This document shows positions 49,936 through 57,914 of a stretch of DNA of 64,000 bases, one piece after another (positions within the stretch are counted from its first letter, which is position 1; each line of letters starts with the position of its first letter). The position numbers were made by a program, and so were the translations under genes. Below the pieces are notes generated by a model that saw only the letters and a program-made list of their open reading frames with translations, had not been told where the DNA came from and searched no databases. This stretch comes from an uncultured bacterium (GTDB taxonomy: Bacteria; Actinomycetota; Coriobacteriia; Coriobacteriales; Atopobiaceae). The stretch covers positions 1 to 64,000 of the forward strand of contig CAJMNO010000003.1 of NCBI GenBank assembly GCA_905214865.1, read 5' to 3'.

Positions 49936-50085
49936 GCCGGAAAACGCGTCCCGCGTGTACACACGGCACGCGATTTCTGACATGTGCCCGCCGCGACGCG
50001 GCGCTTCCCCAGTTGGCGGGAAGGCGGGGCCCCGGCGCCGCCGGAAGGTGCGCCCCGCGTGTACACGCGTGGCGCGGTTCCCGAC
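49936..50085. repeat. Array 3A: two 46-bp palindromes, GTGTACAC core
   Basis: Cores at 49955 and 50059 are spaced 104 bp, one pair of the 177-bp composite. The first unit is identical to the third unit of array 2A over its right half and linker. It lies just upstream of the lantibiotic-protection ATPase gene start (49732), on the far side from array 2. Confidence 0.9.
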
Positions 50086-50673
50086 GTGGGCACGGCCGCC
50101 GCGGCCGGCCAGCGGGGATGCGGGGCCGCGCGCGTCCCGCCCCGCGGCACCCCCTCCCCGAGCCCCTCGAGGGGGACGGGCCGCGACGAGATTCTCTCGT
50201 GGCGGCGGAGGCCCGATGCGAGCGGCCTGAGGGGCTGACCCGTCGGCACCCGACAGAGGCATCCTGACGTTCGCGCAGGTGGGAGGGGCGGACGTAGCCC
50301 CTGGGCGCCGACGGGCGGCGGCAGGCTCCCGACGTGAGCGCTCACGTCGGGCGGTTGCCGCCGCCCGGGAGGGAGCGGGGGGCCAAATGGCAGGGGACTC
50401 CAGATGTGAGCGCTCACTCCGGGGGCTTGCCGCCACGGCCCAGGGCTTGGCCGGTGCCCAACTGGGATTATGCCCCGCGCGTCCGGCAGTCCCGGCGGAG
50501 GGGGCCCGATGCGGGCACTCATATCGGGCTCCCCCCGCCATGGTTTGAATGCTGATTACCAGCCTCGCGACGGGCCCTGGGAGCCGATTCCCCGCGACAG
50601 CCAAACGAAGGCGGGAGCGCATGAGGAGGACCACCGACAACGACGCACCTGCCCCCTCCTCCCCTTCTTTGAC
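49955..50673. repeat. Right copy of the large direct repeat flanking the lantibiotic-protection cassette
   Basis: Partner of 44141-44884, same orientation, about 5.8 kb away. Long stretches match almost base for base. Recombination between the copies would delete or duplicate the intervening five genes. Confidence 0.85.
50201..50539. repeat. Array 3B: 46-bp palindromes, TGAGCGCTCA core
   Basis: Cores lie at 50219 (half-degenerate), 50335, 50407 and 50512, spaced 116, 72 and 105 bp, identical to array 2B. Arms are GGCGGC / GCCGCC and CCCGACGTGAGC / GCTCACGTCGGG in the best unit (50317-50362). Confidence 0.9.
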
Positions 50674-50873
50674 CTCGAGCGGGCAACTGCCAGGGTCAGC
50701 GCTTCAAGCATCCCACCCGGCCATCAGCAGGAGAGCCCCGATGCGGCCACATCCGGAATCCGCGAGACCACGACGCAGACCTCCACGCGAACGGAAGCCG
50801 CCGCAAGAACAAGGGGTGGGACGCCGACGGATCGACGCCCCACCCCAGGGGTAACGCACTTCTCCCCTGCTCC
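50540..50873. other. Tail of array 3 and spacer before ABC exporter genes
   Basis: The first 134 bases continue the homology with the array 2 tail. The rest (to 50873), downstream of the exporter operon, contains no gene. A short inverted motif GGGGTGGGACG / CGCCCCACCCC near 50813-50851 could form a terminator-like hairpin for the minus-strand exporter operon. Confidence 0.4.
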
Positions 50874-52745
50874 CTACGCAACCTCGTCGAACTGCGACTG
50901 GTACAGCTGCGCGTAGAAGCCGCCCGCCGCGAGGAGCTCCTCGTGCGTGCCCTTCTCCACGATGTCGCCGTCGCGCAGCACCAGGATGGTGTCGGCGTTG
51001 CGGATGGTCGAGAGCCGGTGCGCAATCACGAAGCTGGTACGGCCGGCCATGAGCTTGTCCATGGCGCGCTGGATGCGCCACTCGGTGCGCGTGTCCACGT
51101 TGGACGTTGCCTCGTCCAGGATGAGGATGGGTCGGTCGGCGAGAACCGCTCGCGCGATGGTGAGCAGCTGGCGCTGGCCCTGGCTTATGTTGGTCGCGCC
51201 CTCGTCCAGCTCGAAGTCGTACCCTCCGGGGAGCGTCTTGATGAAGTGCTCGCAGTGTGCGTAGCGGGCGGCAGCCTCCACCTCCTGGTCGGTGGCGTCC
51301 AGGCGGCCAAAGCGGATGTTCTCGCGTATGGTCCCCTTGAACAGCCAGGCGTCCTGCAGCACCATCGAGAAGTTCTGGCGCAGGTCGGCGCGGGTCACGC
51401 TGCGCACGTCGTGGCCGTCGACGGACAGGCTGCCGGAGTCCACGTCGTAGAAGCGCAGCAGCAGCTTCATGAGGGTGGTCTTGCCGGCGCCGGTGGGACC
51501 GACGATGGCGACGGTCTTGCCGGGCTCCACGTTGGCCGAGAAGTCGTGGATGATCGTCTTGCCGGGGAGATACCCAAACGAGACGTCGTCGAAGTCCACG
51601 CCGCCGGTTGCGCGGCCGATGGCAGGCACCTCTCCCGTGGCGGGGTCAGGGCGTGCGGTCTCTTCCTCCTCCGGCGCCTCCAGGAACTCGAACACGCGCT
51701 CCGCGCACGCGGCCATCTGCTGCAGCACGTTGGAGACGGTCGCAAGCTGCGTGATGGGCTGGGTGAAGTTCTTGACGTACTGGATGAACGACTGGATGTC
51801 GCCCGGCTGGATTGCCCCGGTCACGGCAAGCCCCGCGCCCACGACCACGACGCCCACGTAGCCCATGTTGCCCACCAGGTTCATGAGGGGCTGCATGAGG
51901 CCGGAGAGGAACTGGCTCTTCCACGCGCTCTCGTACAGTCGGTCGTTCTCCTCCTCGAACCTTTGGACCGCGCGGTCGGTGCGGTCGAACGCCTGGATCA
52001 CCACCTGGCCCGAGAAGTCCTCCTCAACGCGTCCGTTGACGGCACCGAGCTGCTGTTGCTGCAGCGCGAAGTAGCGCTGGGAGCGCTTGATGAGGACGGC
52101 GAGGATGGCGGCCGAGACGGGCAGCGTCACGAAGGTGACCCCCGCCAGCGGCAGCGAGATGGAGATCATCATGACCGCCACGCCCACCACCTGCGTGATG
52201 GAGGTCACGAGCTGGATGAGGCCCTGGTTGAGCGACTGGCTGAGCGTGTCCACGTCGTTGGTCATGCGCGAGAGCACATCACCCTTTGAGATGGCCTTGC
52301 CGTCGAAGTACGACAGGGGCACCTTCGAGATCTTGTCGGCGATCTCGCCGCGCATGCGATACACGACCCGCTGCGTGATGCCGGTCATGATCCAGCTCTG
52401 GATGCCGGATGCCGCGGCGCTCGCCAGGTAGATGCACAGGAGCGTCACCAGGATCCGCCCGATGAGGGCGAAGTCGATGCCGCCCTTACCCGCGGCGGAC
52501 GCCTGCACGCCGCGGATGACCTCGGTGGTGGCGTTGCCCAGGATCTTGGGTCCCACCACCGAGAACACCACCGATGCCATGGCGAGGATGATGGCACTCA
52601 CCAGGCCAACGCGGTACGGCCCCATGTAGCGCAGCAGCTTGCGGATGGTCCCGCCAAAGTCCTTTGCCTTCTCGCCCGGCGCCATGCGCGACCCCGGGCC
52701 ATGGGGACGCGGCGTCTGCCGGGGCTGCTCGACCCTCTCTGCCAT
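50874..52745 (-). CDS. ABC exporter, fused permease-ATPase, subunit 2
   Basis: A 623-residue half-transporter: six membrane helices (about 45-345), then an ATPase with Walker A GPTGAGKTT, signature NISQGQRQLLTIARAVL, Walker B ILILDEATSNVD and switch His IAHRLSTI. The signature here has SQGQ in place of SGGQ; the partner has a canonical SGGQ, fitting a heterodimeric exporter (BmrCD/LmrCD-like) under MarR control. It begins 2 bases after the partner gene stop, with GGGAGG. Drug or peptide efflux is the likely role. Confidence 0.9.
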   Translation of the reverse strand: MAERVEQPRQTPRPHGPGSRMAPGEKAKDFGGTIRKLLRYMGPYRVGLVSAIILAMASVVFSVVGPKILGNATTEVIRGVQASAAGKGGIDFALIGRILVTLLCIYLASAAASGIQSWIMTGITQRVVYRMRGEIADKISKVPLSYFDGKAISKGDVLSRMTNDVDTLSQSLNQGLIQLVTSITQVVGVAVMMISISLPLAGVTFVTLPVSAAILAVLIKRSQRYFALQQQQLGAVNGRVEEDFSGQVVIQAFDRTDRAVQRFEEENDRLYESAWKSQFLSGLMQPLMNLVGNMGYVGVVVVGAGLAVTGAIQPGDIQSFIQYVKNFTQPITQLATVSNVLQQMAACAERVFEFLEAPEEEETARPDPATGEVPAIGRATGGVDFDDVSFGYLPGKTIIHDFSANVEPGKTVAIVGPTGAGKTTLMKLLLRFYDVDSGSLSVDGHDVRSVTRADLRQNFSMVLQDAWLFKGTIRENIRFGRLDATDQEVEAAARYAHCEHFIKTLPGGYDFELDEGATNISQGQRQLLTIARAVLADRPILILDEATSNVDTRTEWRIQRAMDKLMAGRTSFVIAHRLSTIRNADTILVLRDGDIVEKGTHEELLAAGGFYAQLYQSQFDEVA

Positions 52746-52747
52746 GC

Positions 52748-54508
52748 CTACTCACCCTCCCTCAGGCCAAGCTCCTCTTCGCTCAGCTGGCTCTTGGCTA
52801 TCTCCAGGTACTCGGGGCAGGTGCGCAGGAGCTCCTCGTGGGTCCCCCTGCCGACCACGCGGCCCTCGTCGAGGACCACGATCTGGTCCGCCCCCATCAC
52901 GGTCGCGATGCGCTGCGCCACCACCAGCACGGCGGTGTCGGACTCCTCGCGCGCGAGCGCCTGGCGAAGCCGCGCGTCGGTCGCATAGTCCAGGGCCGAG
53001 AACGAGTCGTCGAGCACCAGGACCTCGGGGTGGGTCGCAAGGGCCCGGGCGATGGCGAGGCGCTGGCGCTGGCCCCCCGACACGTTGGTGCCACCCTGCG
53101 TGATGGGCGCCTCGAGCCCCTCGGCCTTCTGCGAGACGAGCTCGGTCGCCTGGGCCACGTCGATGGCATGGAGGAGGTCCGTCTCGCCCGCCTCGTCCGC
53201 CCCGAAGGCGACGTTGCTGGCGATGGTGCCCGAGAACAGGAAGCCCTGCTGGGGCACATAGCCCACGCGCGAGCGGAGGTCGGCCAGCGACATCCTCCTG
53301 ATGTCGACGCCGTCGAGCCGGATGGTGCCCTCCGTGGCGTCGTACAGACGCGGCACGAGCTGCACCAGGGTCGACTTGCCCGACCCGGTGGAGCCCACGA
53401 TCGCGGTCACCTTGCCGGGAGCGGCGGTGAGGCTGACGTTAGAGACCACGTCACCCTCGGCATCGGGGTAGTGGAAGCTCACGTGGTCGAACTCCAGGTG
53501 GCCCCGGGGCGCATCGGCAGCGGGCGACACGGGATCCTTGGGGTCGCGCACGGCGGGCTCCACGTCGAGCACCTCCTGCACGCGGCCCACCGAGACCTCG
53601 GCGCGGGGCAGGATCACGGCGACCATCGAGACGACCAGGAAGCTCATCACGATCATCATCGCGTAGGTGATGAACGCCATCATGTCTCCCGCCTGCATGG
53701 CGCCAGCGGCAACCCCGCGCGAGCCAAACCACACGATCGCGACGGTGGACAGGTTCATCACCAGCATCATGAGCGGCATCATGAGGGTCATGGCGCGGTT
53801 CACGAACAGCTGGGCGCCCATGAGGTCGCCCGACGCCCCGTCAAAGCGCTTGAGCTCGTGGTCCTGGCGCCCGAAGGCGCGGATGGTCATGATGCCGTCG
53901 AGCATCTCTCGCGCAACGAGGTTGACGCGGTCGACCAGCGACTGCATGACCTTGAAGCGCGGCATGGTGAGCGTGAACAGGACGCTCACGATCCCCAGCA
54001 CGGCGAGGAGCGCCGCCCCCACGATCCAGGCGAGCCCTCCCCCCATGGTCATGACCTGCACCACGGCGACGATTCCCATCACGGGGGCGAACATGACCAT
54101 GCGCAGCATGATCACGACCATGTTCTGGATCTGCTGCACGTCGTTGGTGCAGCGCGTGATGAGGGACGACTGCGAGAACTCGTTGACCTCGGCAGGCGAG
54201 AGGGACATCACCTTGGCGAAGACCTCTCGGCGCAGGTCGCGCGCGACGGCGGCGGCCACCCGCGACGCGATGAGCCCCGAGAGCGTCGCCGCCGCGAGCG
54301 AGCCCAGGCAGAAGGCGAACATCACGAGCGCCATGTGGCCCAGGTAGGCGGAGTTGCCCGCCTGGGACCCCACCACGCCGACGTTTACGATGTCAGACAT
54401 GTAGCGCGGCAGCGAAAGCTCGCACAACGCCTGCACCAGGAGCAGCGCGAACACGGCGACGACCTCACCCACATGCCCGCGCAGTAGCCTAACGAGCCTC
54501 ATCGGCAT
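52748..54508 (-). CDS. ABC exporter, fused permease-ATPase, subunit 1
   Basis: A 586-residue half-transporter starting MPMRLVRLLRGHVGEVVAVFALLLVQALCELSLPRYMSDIVNVGV, an opening typical of the first subunit of heterodimeric multidrug exporters. Six helices precede the ATPase with GSTGSGKST, NVSGGQRQRLAIARAL, Walker B VLVLDDSFSALD (Asp in place of the usual catalytic Glu) and AQRIATV with Gln in place of His. These substitutions mark the degenerate ATP site of heterodimers. The start overlaps the marR stop; of three clustered ATGs, 54508 has the best spacing from GGGGAGG. Confidence 0.9.
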   Translation of the reverse strand: MPMRLVRLLRGHVGEVVAVFALLLVQALCELSLPRYMSDIVNVGVVGSQAGNSAYLGHMALVMFAFCLGSLAAATLSGLIASRVAAAVARDLRREVFAKVMSLSPAEVNEFSQSSLITRCTNDVQQIQNMVVIMLRMVMFAPVMGIVAVVQVMTMGGGLAWIVGAALLAVLGIVSVLFTLTMPRFKVMQSLVDRVNLVAREMLDGIMTIRAFGRQDHELKRFDGASGDLMGAQLFVNRAMTLMMPLMMLVMNLSTVAIVWFGSRGVAAGAMQAGDMMAFITYAMMIVMSFLVVSMVAVILPRAEVSVGRVQEVLDVEPAVRDPKDPVSPAADAPRGHLEFDHVSFHYPDAEGDVVSNVSLTAAPGKVTAIVGSTGSGKSTLVQLVPRLYDATEGTIRLDGVDIRRMSLADLRSRVGYVPQQGFLFSGTIASNVAFGADEAGETDLLHAIDVAQATELVSQKAEGLEAPITQGGTNVSGGQRQRLAIARALATHPEVLVLDDSFSALDYATDARLRQALAREESDTAVLVVAQRIATVMGADQIVVLDEGRVVGRGTHEELLRTCPEYLEIAKSQLSEEELGLREGE

Positions 54509-55010
54509 CATCCCCCTCCCCACTTGCGGGGCGGCCACACTCGGCGCGCCCCTCAACGATCCGTGCGAGACGCCCCATCAGGCGGACGAGCTCGCGGGCA
54601 TCGTCCTCGCCCAGCTCGCTCAGGACCCCCGCCACGTAGTCGTTGACCCGCTCGAACCTCCGCTGGACCTCCTGCTCGCCCTCGTCGGTCAGGTGGACGA
54701 TCACGCTGCGGCGGTCGGACGGGCTCGCCTCGCGCCTCACCAGGCCACGGCCCTCAAGCTGGTTAAGCGTCTTCGCGATGCGGGCGCTCGACACCTGGCA
54801 GGCATGCGCGAGCGCGGTTGGCGTGACGCCCTCGGGATGGTGGTGCAGCACGTGGAGGGCGTTTGTCTCTCCCCGCATCTCCATGTCCTTTGGCCGCACC
54901 CCACGACCCCTTCTCATTCCACGACCGGAGACGATCAGCTCCCGGGCAAGGCCCTTCCAGTCGACCTCCCGCGGGCTGCCATCGGCGTGCGTTGCCTCGT
55001 CGCAATCCAT
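54489..55010 (-). CDS. MarR-family transcriptional regulator
   Basis: A 173-residue repressor-type protein with a MarR winged helix: LHVLHHHPEGVTPTALAHACQVSSARIAKTLNQLEGRGLVRREASPSDRRSVIVHLTDEGEQEV (about 53-117), flanked by dimer helices. It is the first gene of the operon with the two ABC exporter halves (20-base overlap), so it likely represses exporter expression. AGGAG precedes the ATG at 55010. Three copies of a palindrome upstream are its probable operators. Confidence 0.92.
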   Translation of the reverse strand: MDCDEATHADGSPREVDWKGLARELIVSGRGMRRGRGVRPKDMEMRGETNALHVLHHHPEGVTPTALAHACQVSSARIAKTLNQLEGRGLVRREASPSDRRSVIVHLTDEGEQEVQRRFERVNDYVAGVLSELGEDDARELVRLMGRLARIVEGRAECGRPASGEGDDADEAR

Positions 55011-55032
55011 GGCATGCTCCTCTCGTCAGTTT

Positions 55033-55143
55033 GCTAACGTCGTTAACTAGCTGTTGCATACTACCCCGAGGGAAGCGATTCGCTAACGTCGTTAGCAAGT
55101 TATGCGGACGTCCACAGTTCCTCCATTGCCTAACGGCGTTAGC
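55033..55143. promoter_or_regulatory. Promoter and three operators GCTAACGNCGTTAGC of the marR-exporter operon
   Basis: Three 15-bp palindromes occur: 55033-55047 (one end mismatched), 55082-55096 (perfect) and 55129-55143. On the minus strand TAGTAT (55058-55063) and TTAGCG (55081-55086) form a promoter with 17-base spacing. The middle operator covers the -35 and the first lies just past the expected start site. This is the arrangement of autorepression by MarR. Centres are 49 and 47 bases apart. Confidence 0.85.
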
Positions 55144-55215
55144 GATCAGATGGCATCGCGCTCAGGGGCGAGGCATGCGAGAGCTGAGGCCCGGACGGTC
55201 CCCAGGGCATGCAAA

Positions 55216-55251
55216 GGGGACGGGGGCCAGACGCACTGATCCCCCGTCCCC
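55216..55251 (-). terminator. Terminator of hcp
   Basis: GGGGACGGGGG and CCCCCGTCCCC form a perfect 11-bp stem, followed on the minus strand by TTTGC, 35 bases past the hcp stop. Confidence 0.8.
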
Positions 55252-55285
55252 TATTCCGTTGTTGTTTCCCACCAGGCGAGAGACG

Positions 55286-56878
55286 CTATGCCAGGAGCTC
55301 CGCCAGGTCCGCCTCGGGCGTGGTGGTGGGTGCGATGCCAAACTGGTCCACCAGCACCTTGAGCACGTTGGGACTCACGAACGCCGGGAGCGTGGGCCCA
55401 AGCTTGATGCCCTTGATGCCCAGGTGAAGGAGCGTGAGCAGAACGCAGACGGCCTTCTGCTCGTACCACGAGAGCACGATGGAGAGGGGCAGGTCGTTGA
55501 CACCGCAGTCAAACGCGTTGGCGAGGGCGACGGCTATCTGGATCGCACCGTAGGCGTCGTTGCACTGGCCCACGTCCATGAGACGGGGCAGGCCGGCGAC
55601 GGTCCCCAGGTCAAGGTCGTTGAAGCGGTACTTGCCGCACGCGAGCGTGAGGACCGCGGAGTCCTTGGGGGTCTGGCGCACGAACTCGGTGTAGTAGTTC
55701 CTGCCGGGGCGGGCGCCGTCGCAGCCGCCAACCAGGAAGATGTGATTGAGCTGGCCGGACTTGACGGCATCGACGACCTTGTCCGCGACCGAGAGCACCG
55801 CACCATGCGAGAAGCCCGTGGTCACCGTGGAGCCGCCGTTGATGCCGTGGCGCTCCTGCCTCGTGGCGTAGCCACCCAGCTCCTTGGCGCGCTCGATGAC
55901 CGGAGTGAAGTCCTTCTCGTTGGCGTCGCCGTCAATGTGGCGCAGGCCCGGGTAGGCCACCATCTCGGTGGTGAAGACCCTGTCGGAGTAGGACGGCTTG
56001 GGCGGCATCAGGCAGTTGGTGGTGAAGACGACGGGCGCGGGGATGGCGTCGAACTCGGTGCGCTGGTTCTGCCATGCGGTGCCAAAGTTGCCCTTGAGCT
56101 GGGGGTGCGCCTTCAGGCGGGGGTAGGCGTGCGCGGGGAGCATCTCGCCGTGCGTGTACACCGAGACACCCGTGCCATCGGTCTGCTGGAGGATAAGGTC
56201 GAGGTCACGCAGGTCGTGGCCACTCACCACGATGAAGGGGCCAGGCTCGACCGCAAGCGGCACCTCGGTGGGCGTGGGGGTGCCGTACGTGGAGGTGTTT
56301 GCCTCGTCCAGCATGCCCATGCACTCAAGGTTGACCTCGCCGACCTCGAGCGCGAGCGGCAGCAGCTCGGGAACGGTCAGTTCGTCGCCCAGCAGGGCGA
56401 GGGCCTTGGAGAAGAACGCGTCCACGCGCTCGCTCCTGCGCCCCAGGACGCGGGCGTGGTAGGCGTAGGCGGCCATGCCGCGGATGCCAAAGAGGACCAG
56501 GGACTTGAGGGAGCGGACGTCCTCGTCAGCGGACCACAGGCCGCCCATCTGGAGGTCGACGGCGGGACGGACCCCGCGCTCGGCGGCAAGGCGGTCCCTC
56601 TCGGCGCGAACCCGCTCGGTGATCGCATTCACGGCCTCGATGTCAAAGTCCACGTTGGTGACGCAGGTGAAGAGCCCGTCCACGGTGAGCTCGTCCGCAG
56701 CCTCGCTGCGCGTCCCCGCCACGCGACAGGTCCTCGCGAGGCCGATCAGGGCTCCCGTGAGCTCGTCCTGCGCAAGCGCGACGTCAAACGGTTTTCCGCA
56801 GACGCCCGCATTGCCGGTGCACGCCTTGCAGCCCGCCGTCTGCTCGCACTGGAAGCAGAACATCTTCTCGTCTGCCAT
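55286..56878 (-). CDS. hcp: Hydroxylamine reductase / hybrid cluster protein
   Basis: A 530-residue hybrid-cluster protein that reduces hydroxylamine and handles nitric oxide stress in anaerobes. The N-terminal cluster motif is CFQCEQTAGCKACTGNAGVCG (Cys8, Cys11, Cys20, Cys27). Hybrid-cluster ligands are in SGHDLRDL, THGEMLPAHAYP (His, Glu), FTTNCLMPP, GFSHGAVL and FLVGGCDGA...LACGKYRFN, and GQCNDAYGA. GAGGGGAC lies ahead of the ATG. It is divergent from a Crp/Fnr-type regulator, which is the usual HcpR arrangement. Confidence 0.96.
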   Translation of the reverse strand: MADEKMFCFQCEQTAGCKACTGNAGVCGKPFDVALAQDELTGALIGLARTCRVAGTRSEAADELTVDGLFTCVTNVDFDIEAVNAITERVRAERDRLAAERGVRPAVDLQMGGLWSADEDVRSLKSLVLFGIRGMAAYAYHARVLGRRSERVDAFFSKALALLGDELTVPELLPLALEVGEVNLECMGMLDEANTSTYGTPTPTEVPLAVEPGPFIVVSGHDLRDLDLILQQTDGTGVSVYTHGEMLPAHAYPRLKAHPQLKGNFGTAWQNQRTEFDAIPAPVVFTTNCLMPPKPSYSDRVFTTEMVAYPGLRHIDGDANEKDFTPVIERAKELGGYATRQERHGINGGSTVTTGFSHGAVLSVADKVVDAVKSGQLNHIFLVGGCDGARPGRNYYTEFVRQTPKDSAVLTLACGKYRFNDLDLGTVAGLPRLMDVGQCNDAYGAIQIAVALANAFDCGVNDLPLSIVLSWYEQKAVCVLLTLLHLGIKGIKLGPTLPAFVSPNVLKVLVDQFGIAPTTTPEADLAELLA

Positions 56879-56960
56879 GCTGTCCCCTCCCTCTGGCGGC
56901 CTCCGCCGCCGTCGCCTCTCTCGTTGTCTCCAGATGATGCCGTGGCGCGAGATTGGTGTA

Positions 56961-56976
56961 TGTTGTCATCACAACA
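56961..56976. promoter_or_regulatory. Palindrome TGTTGTCATCACAACA between hcp and its regulator
   Basis: A perfect inverted repeat with 6-bp arms and a 4-bp centre lies 19 bases before the regulator ATG and 83 before the hcp ATG. Its TTGT/ACAA half-sites match the general form of Crp/Fnr-family sites. It likely activates hcp while occluding the regulator's own translation start region. Confidence 0.8.
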
Positions 56977-56995
56977 AAAATGAGAGGAGACGGAC

Positions 56996-57676
56996 ATGGC
57001 CCACAACGACGTGGACGCGGACTTCCTTGCGGGGACCGAGCTCTTCTCGGGCACCTCGCCAGACGAGGTGCAGATGATGCTGGGGTGCCTGGGGACGCAC
57101 GCGCGCAGCTTCCGCAAGGGTGACACCGTGCTGGCGGAGGGCAGCACCACGCGCTCGGTCGGGCTCGTGCTCGAGGGCGCGGTGCGCGTGGAGAGCAGCG
57201 ACGTGTGGGGCAACACCAGCGTGATGGGCCAGTTCTCGCGCGGCCAGACCTTTGCGGACGCCTACGCGGCGCTGGGCGACACCCCGCTGCTGGACCGCGT
57301 GGTGGCCGCCTCGACCCCAACGCGCATCCTGTTCCTGGACGTAGCGCACATCGTGGGCCGCTGCCCACGCGCATGCGCCTGCCACGCCACGGTGAGCACC
57401 AACCTGCTGGCGTCGGTGGCCAGGAAGAACGTCGCCCTCGGCCGCAGGATTCGCGACGCCGCCCCCAAGACGCTGCGGGGGAAGCTGATGGCGTACCTCT
57501 CCACCCAGGCCAAGCTCGCCGGGTCACGCGAGTTCGACATACCGTTCAACCGCCAGCAGCTGGCCGACTACCTGGGCGTGGATCGCAGCGCCCTCTCGTC
57601 CGTCATCTCTCGCCTGCAGAGGGAGAACGTAATCCGCACCAACCGCAGCCACTTCGAGCTGCTGGGGGCGAGGTAG
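56996..57676 (+). CDS. Crp/Fnr-family regulator, HcpR-like
   Basis: A 226-residue regulator. Residues 15-130 form the cyclic-nucleotide-type beta-roll (LFSGTSPDEVQMMLGCLGTHARSFRKGDTVLAEGSTTRSVGLVLEGAVRVE). The C-terminal HTH is FDIPFNRQQLADYLGVDRSALSSVISRLQRENVI. CPRACACHA in the middle gives a cysteine cluster that might sense NO or redox state, though its role is not shown. GAGAGGAG precedes the ATG. Divergence from hcp and the shared palindrome make an hcp regulator the best reading. Confidence 0.9.
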   Translation: MAHNDVDADFLAGTELFSGTSPDEVQMMLGCLGTHARSFRKGDTVLAEGSTTRSVGLVLEGAVRVESSDVWGNTSVMGQFSRGQTFADAYAALGDTPLLDRVVAASTPTRILFLDVAHIVGRCPRACACHATVSTNLLASVARKNVALGRRIRDAAPKTLRGKLMAYLSTQAKLAGSREFDIPFNRQQLADYLGVDRSALSSVISRLQRENVIRTNRSHFELLGAR

Positions 57677-57739
57677 AAGATGCTGGGTGCCACCAAATCG
57701 GGGGCACCCGCTCCCTTGCCTCGCAGCACTTACCGCCAA

Positions 57740-57897
57740 GTACAAACAAGGGGCGCAAGTTTCTCTCCTAATTTGTACTAATCGGCAAATAGTACAAATA
57801 AGGCGCTCGCAGAGACGTTCTTATTTGTACCTTCTGGCGTTTTGTAGCAATAAGACTGGCCAACCGGATAGCTTGTAAATACTCCGGAGGGTAACGC
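57740..57897. repeat. 158-bp direct repeat, copy downstream of fic
   Basis: It runs from GTACAAACAAG to CCGGAGGGTAACGC and matches 59229-59386 in the same orientation and with the same length. A 39-base segment (57816-57854) is identical. Inside are palindromic motifs of type TTTGTACTA...TAGTACAAA. It is markedly AT-rich compared with the surrounding DNA. Confidence 0.9.
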
Positions 57898-57914
57898 TGA
57901 AGGGGCACCCCAGC

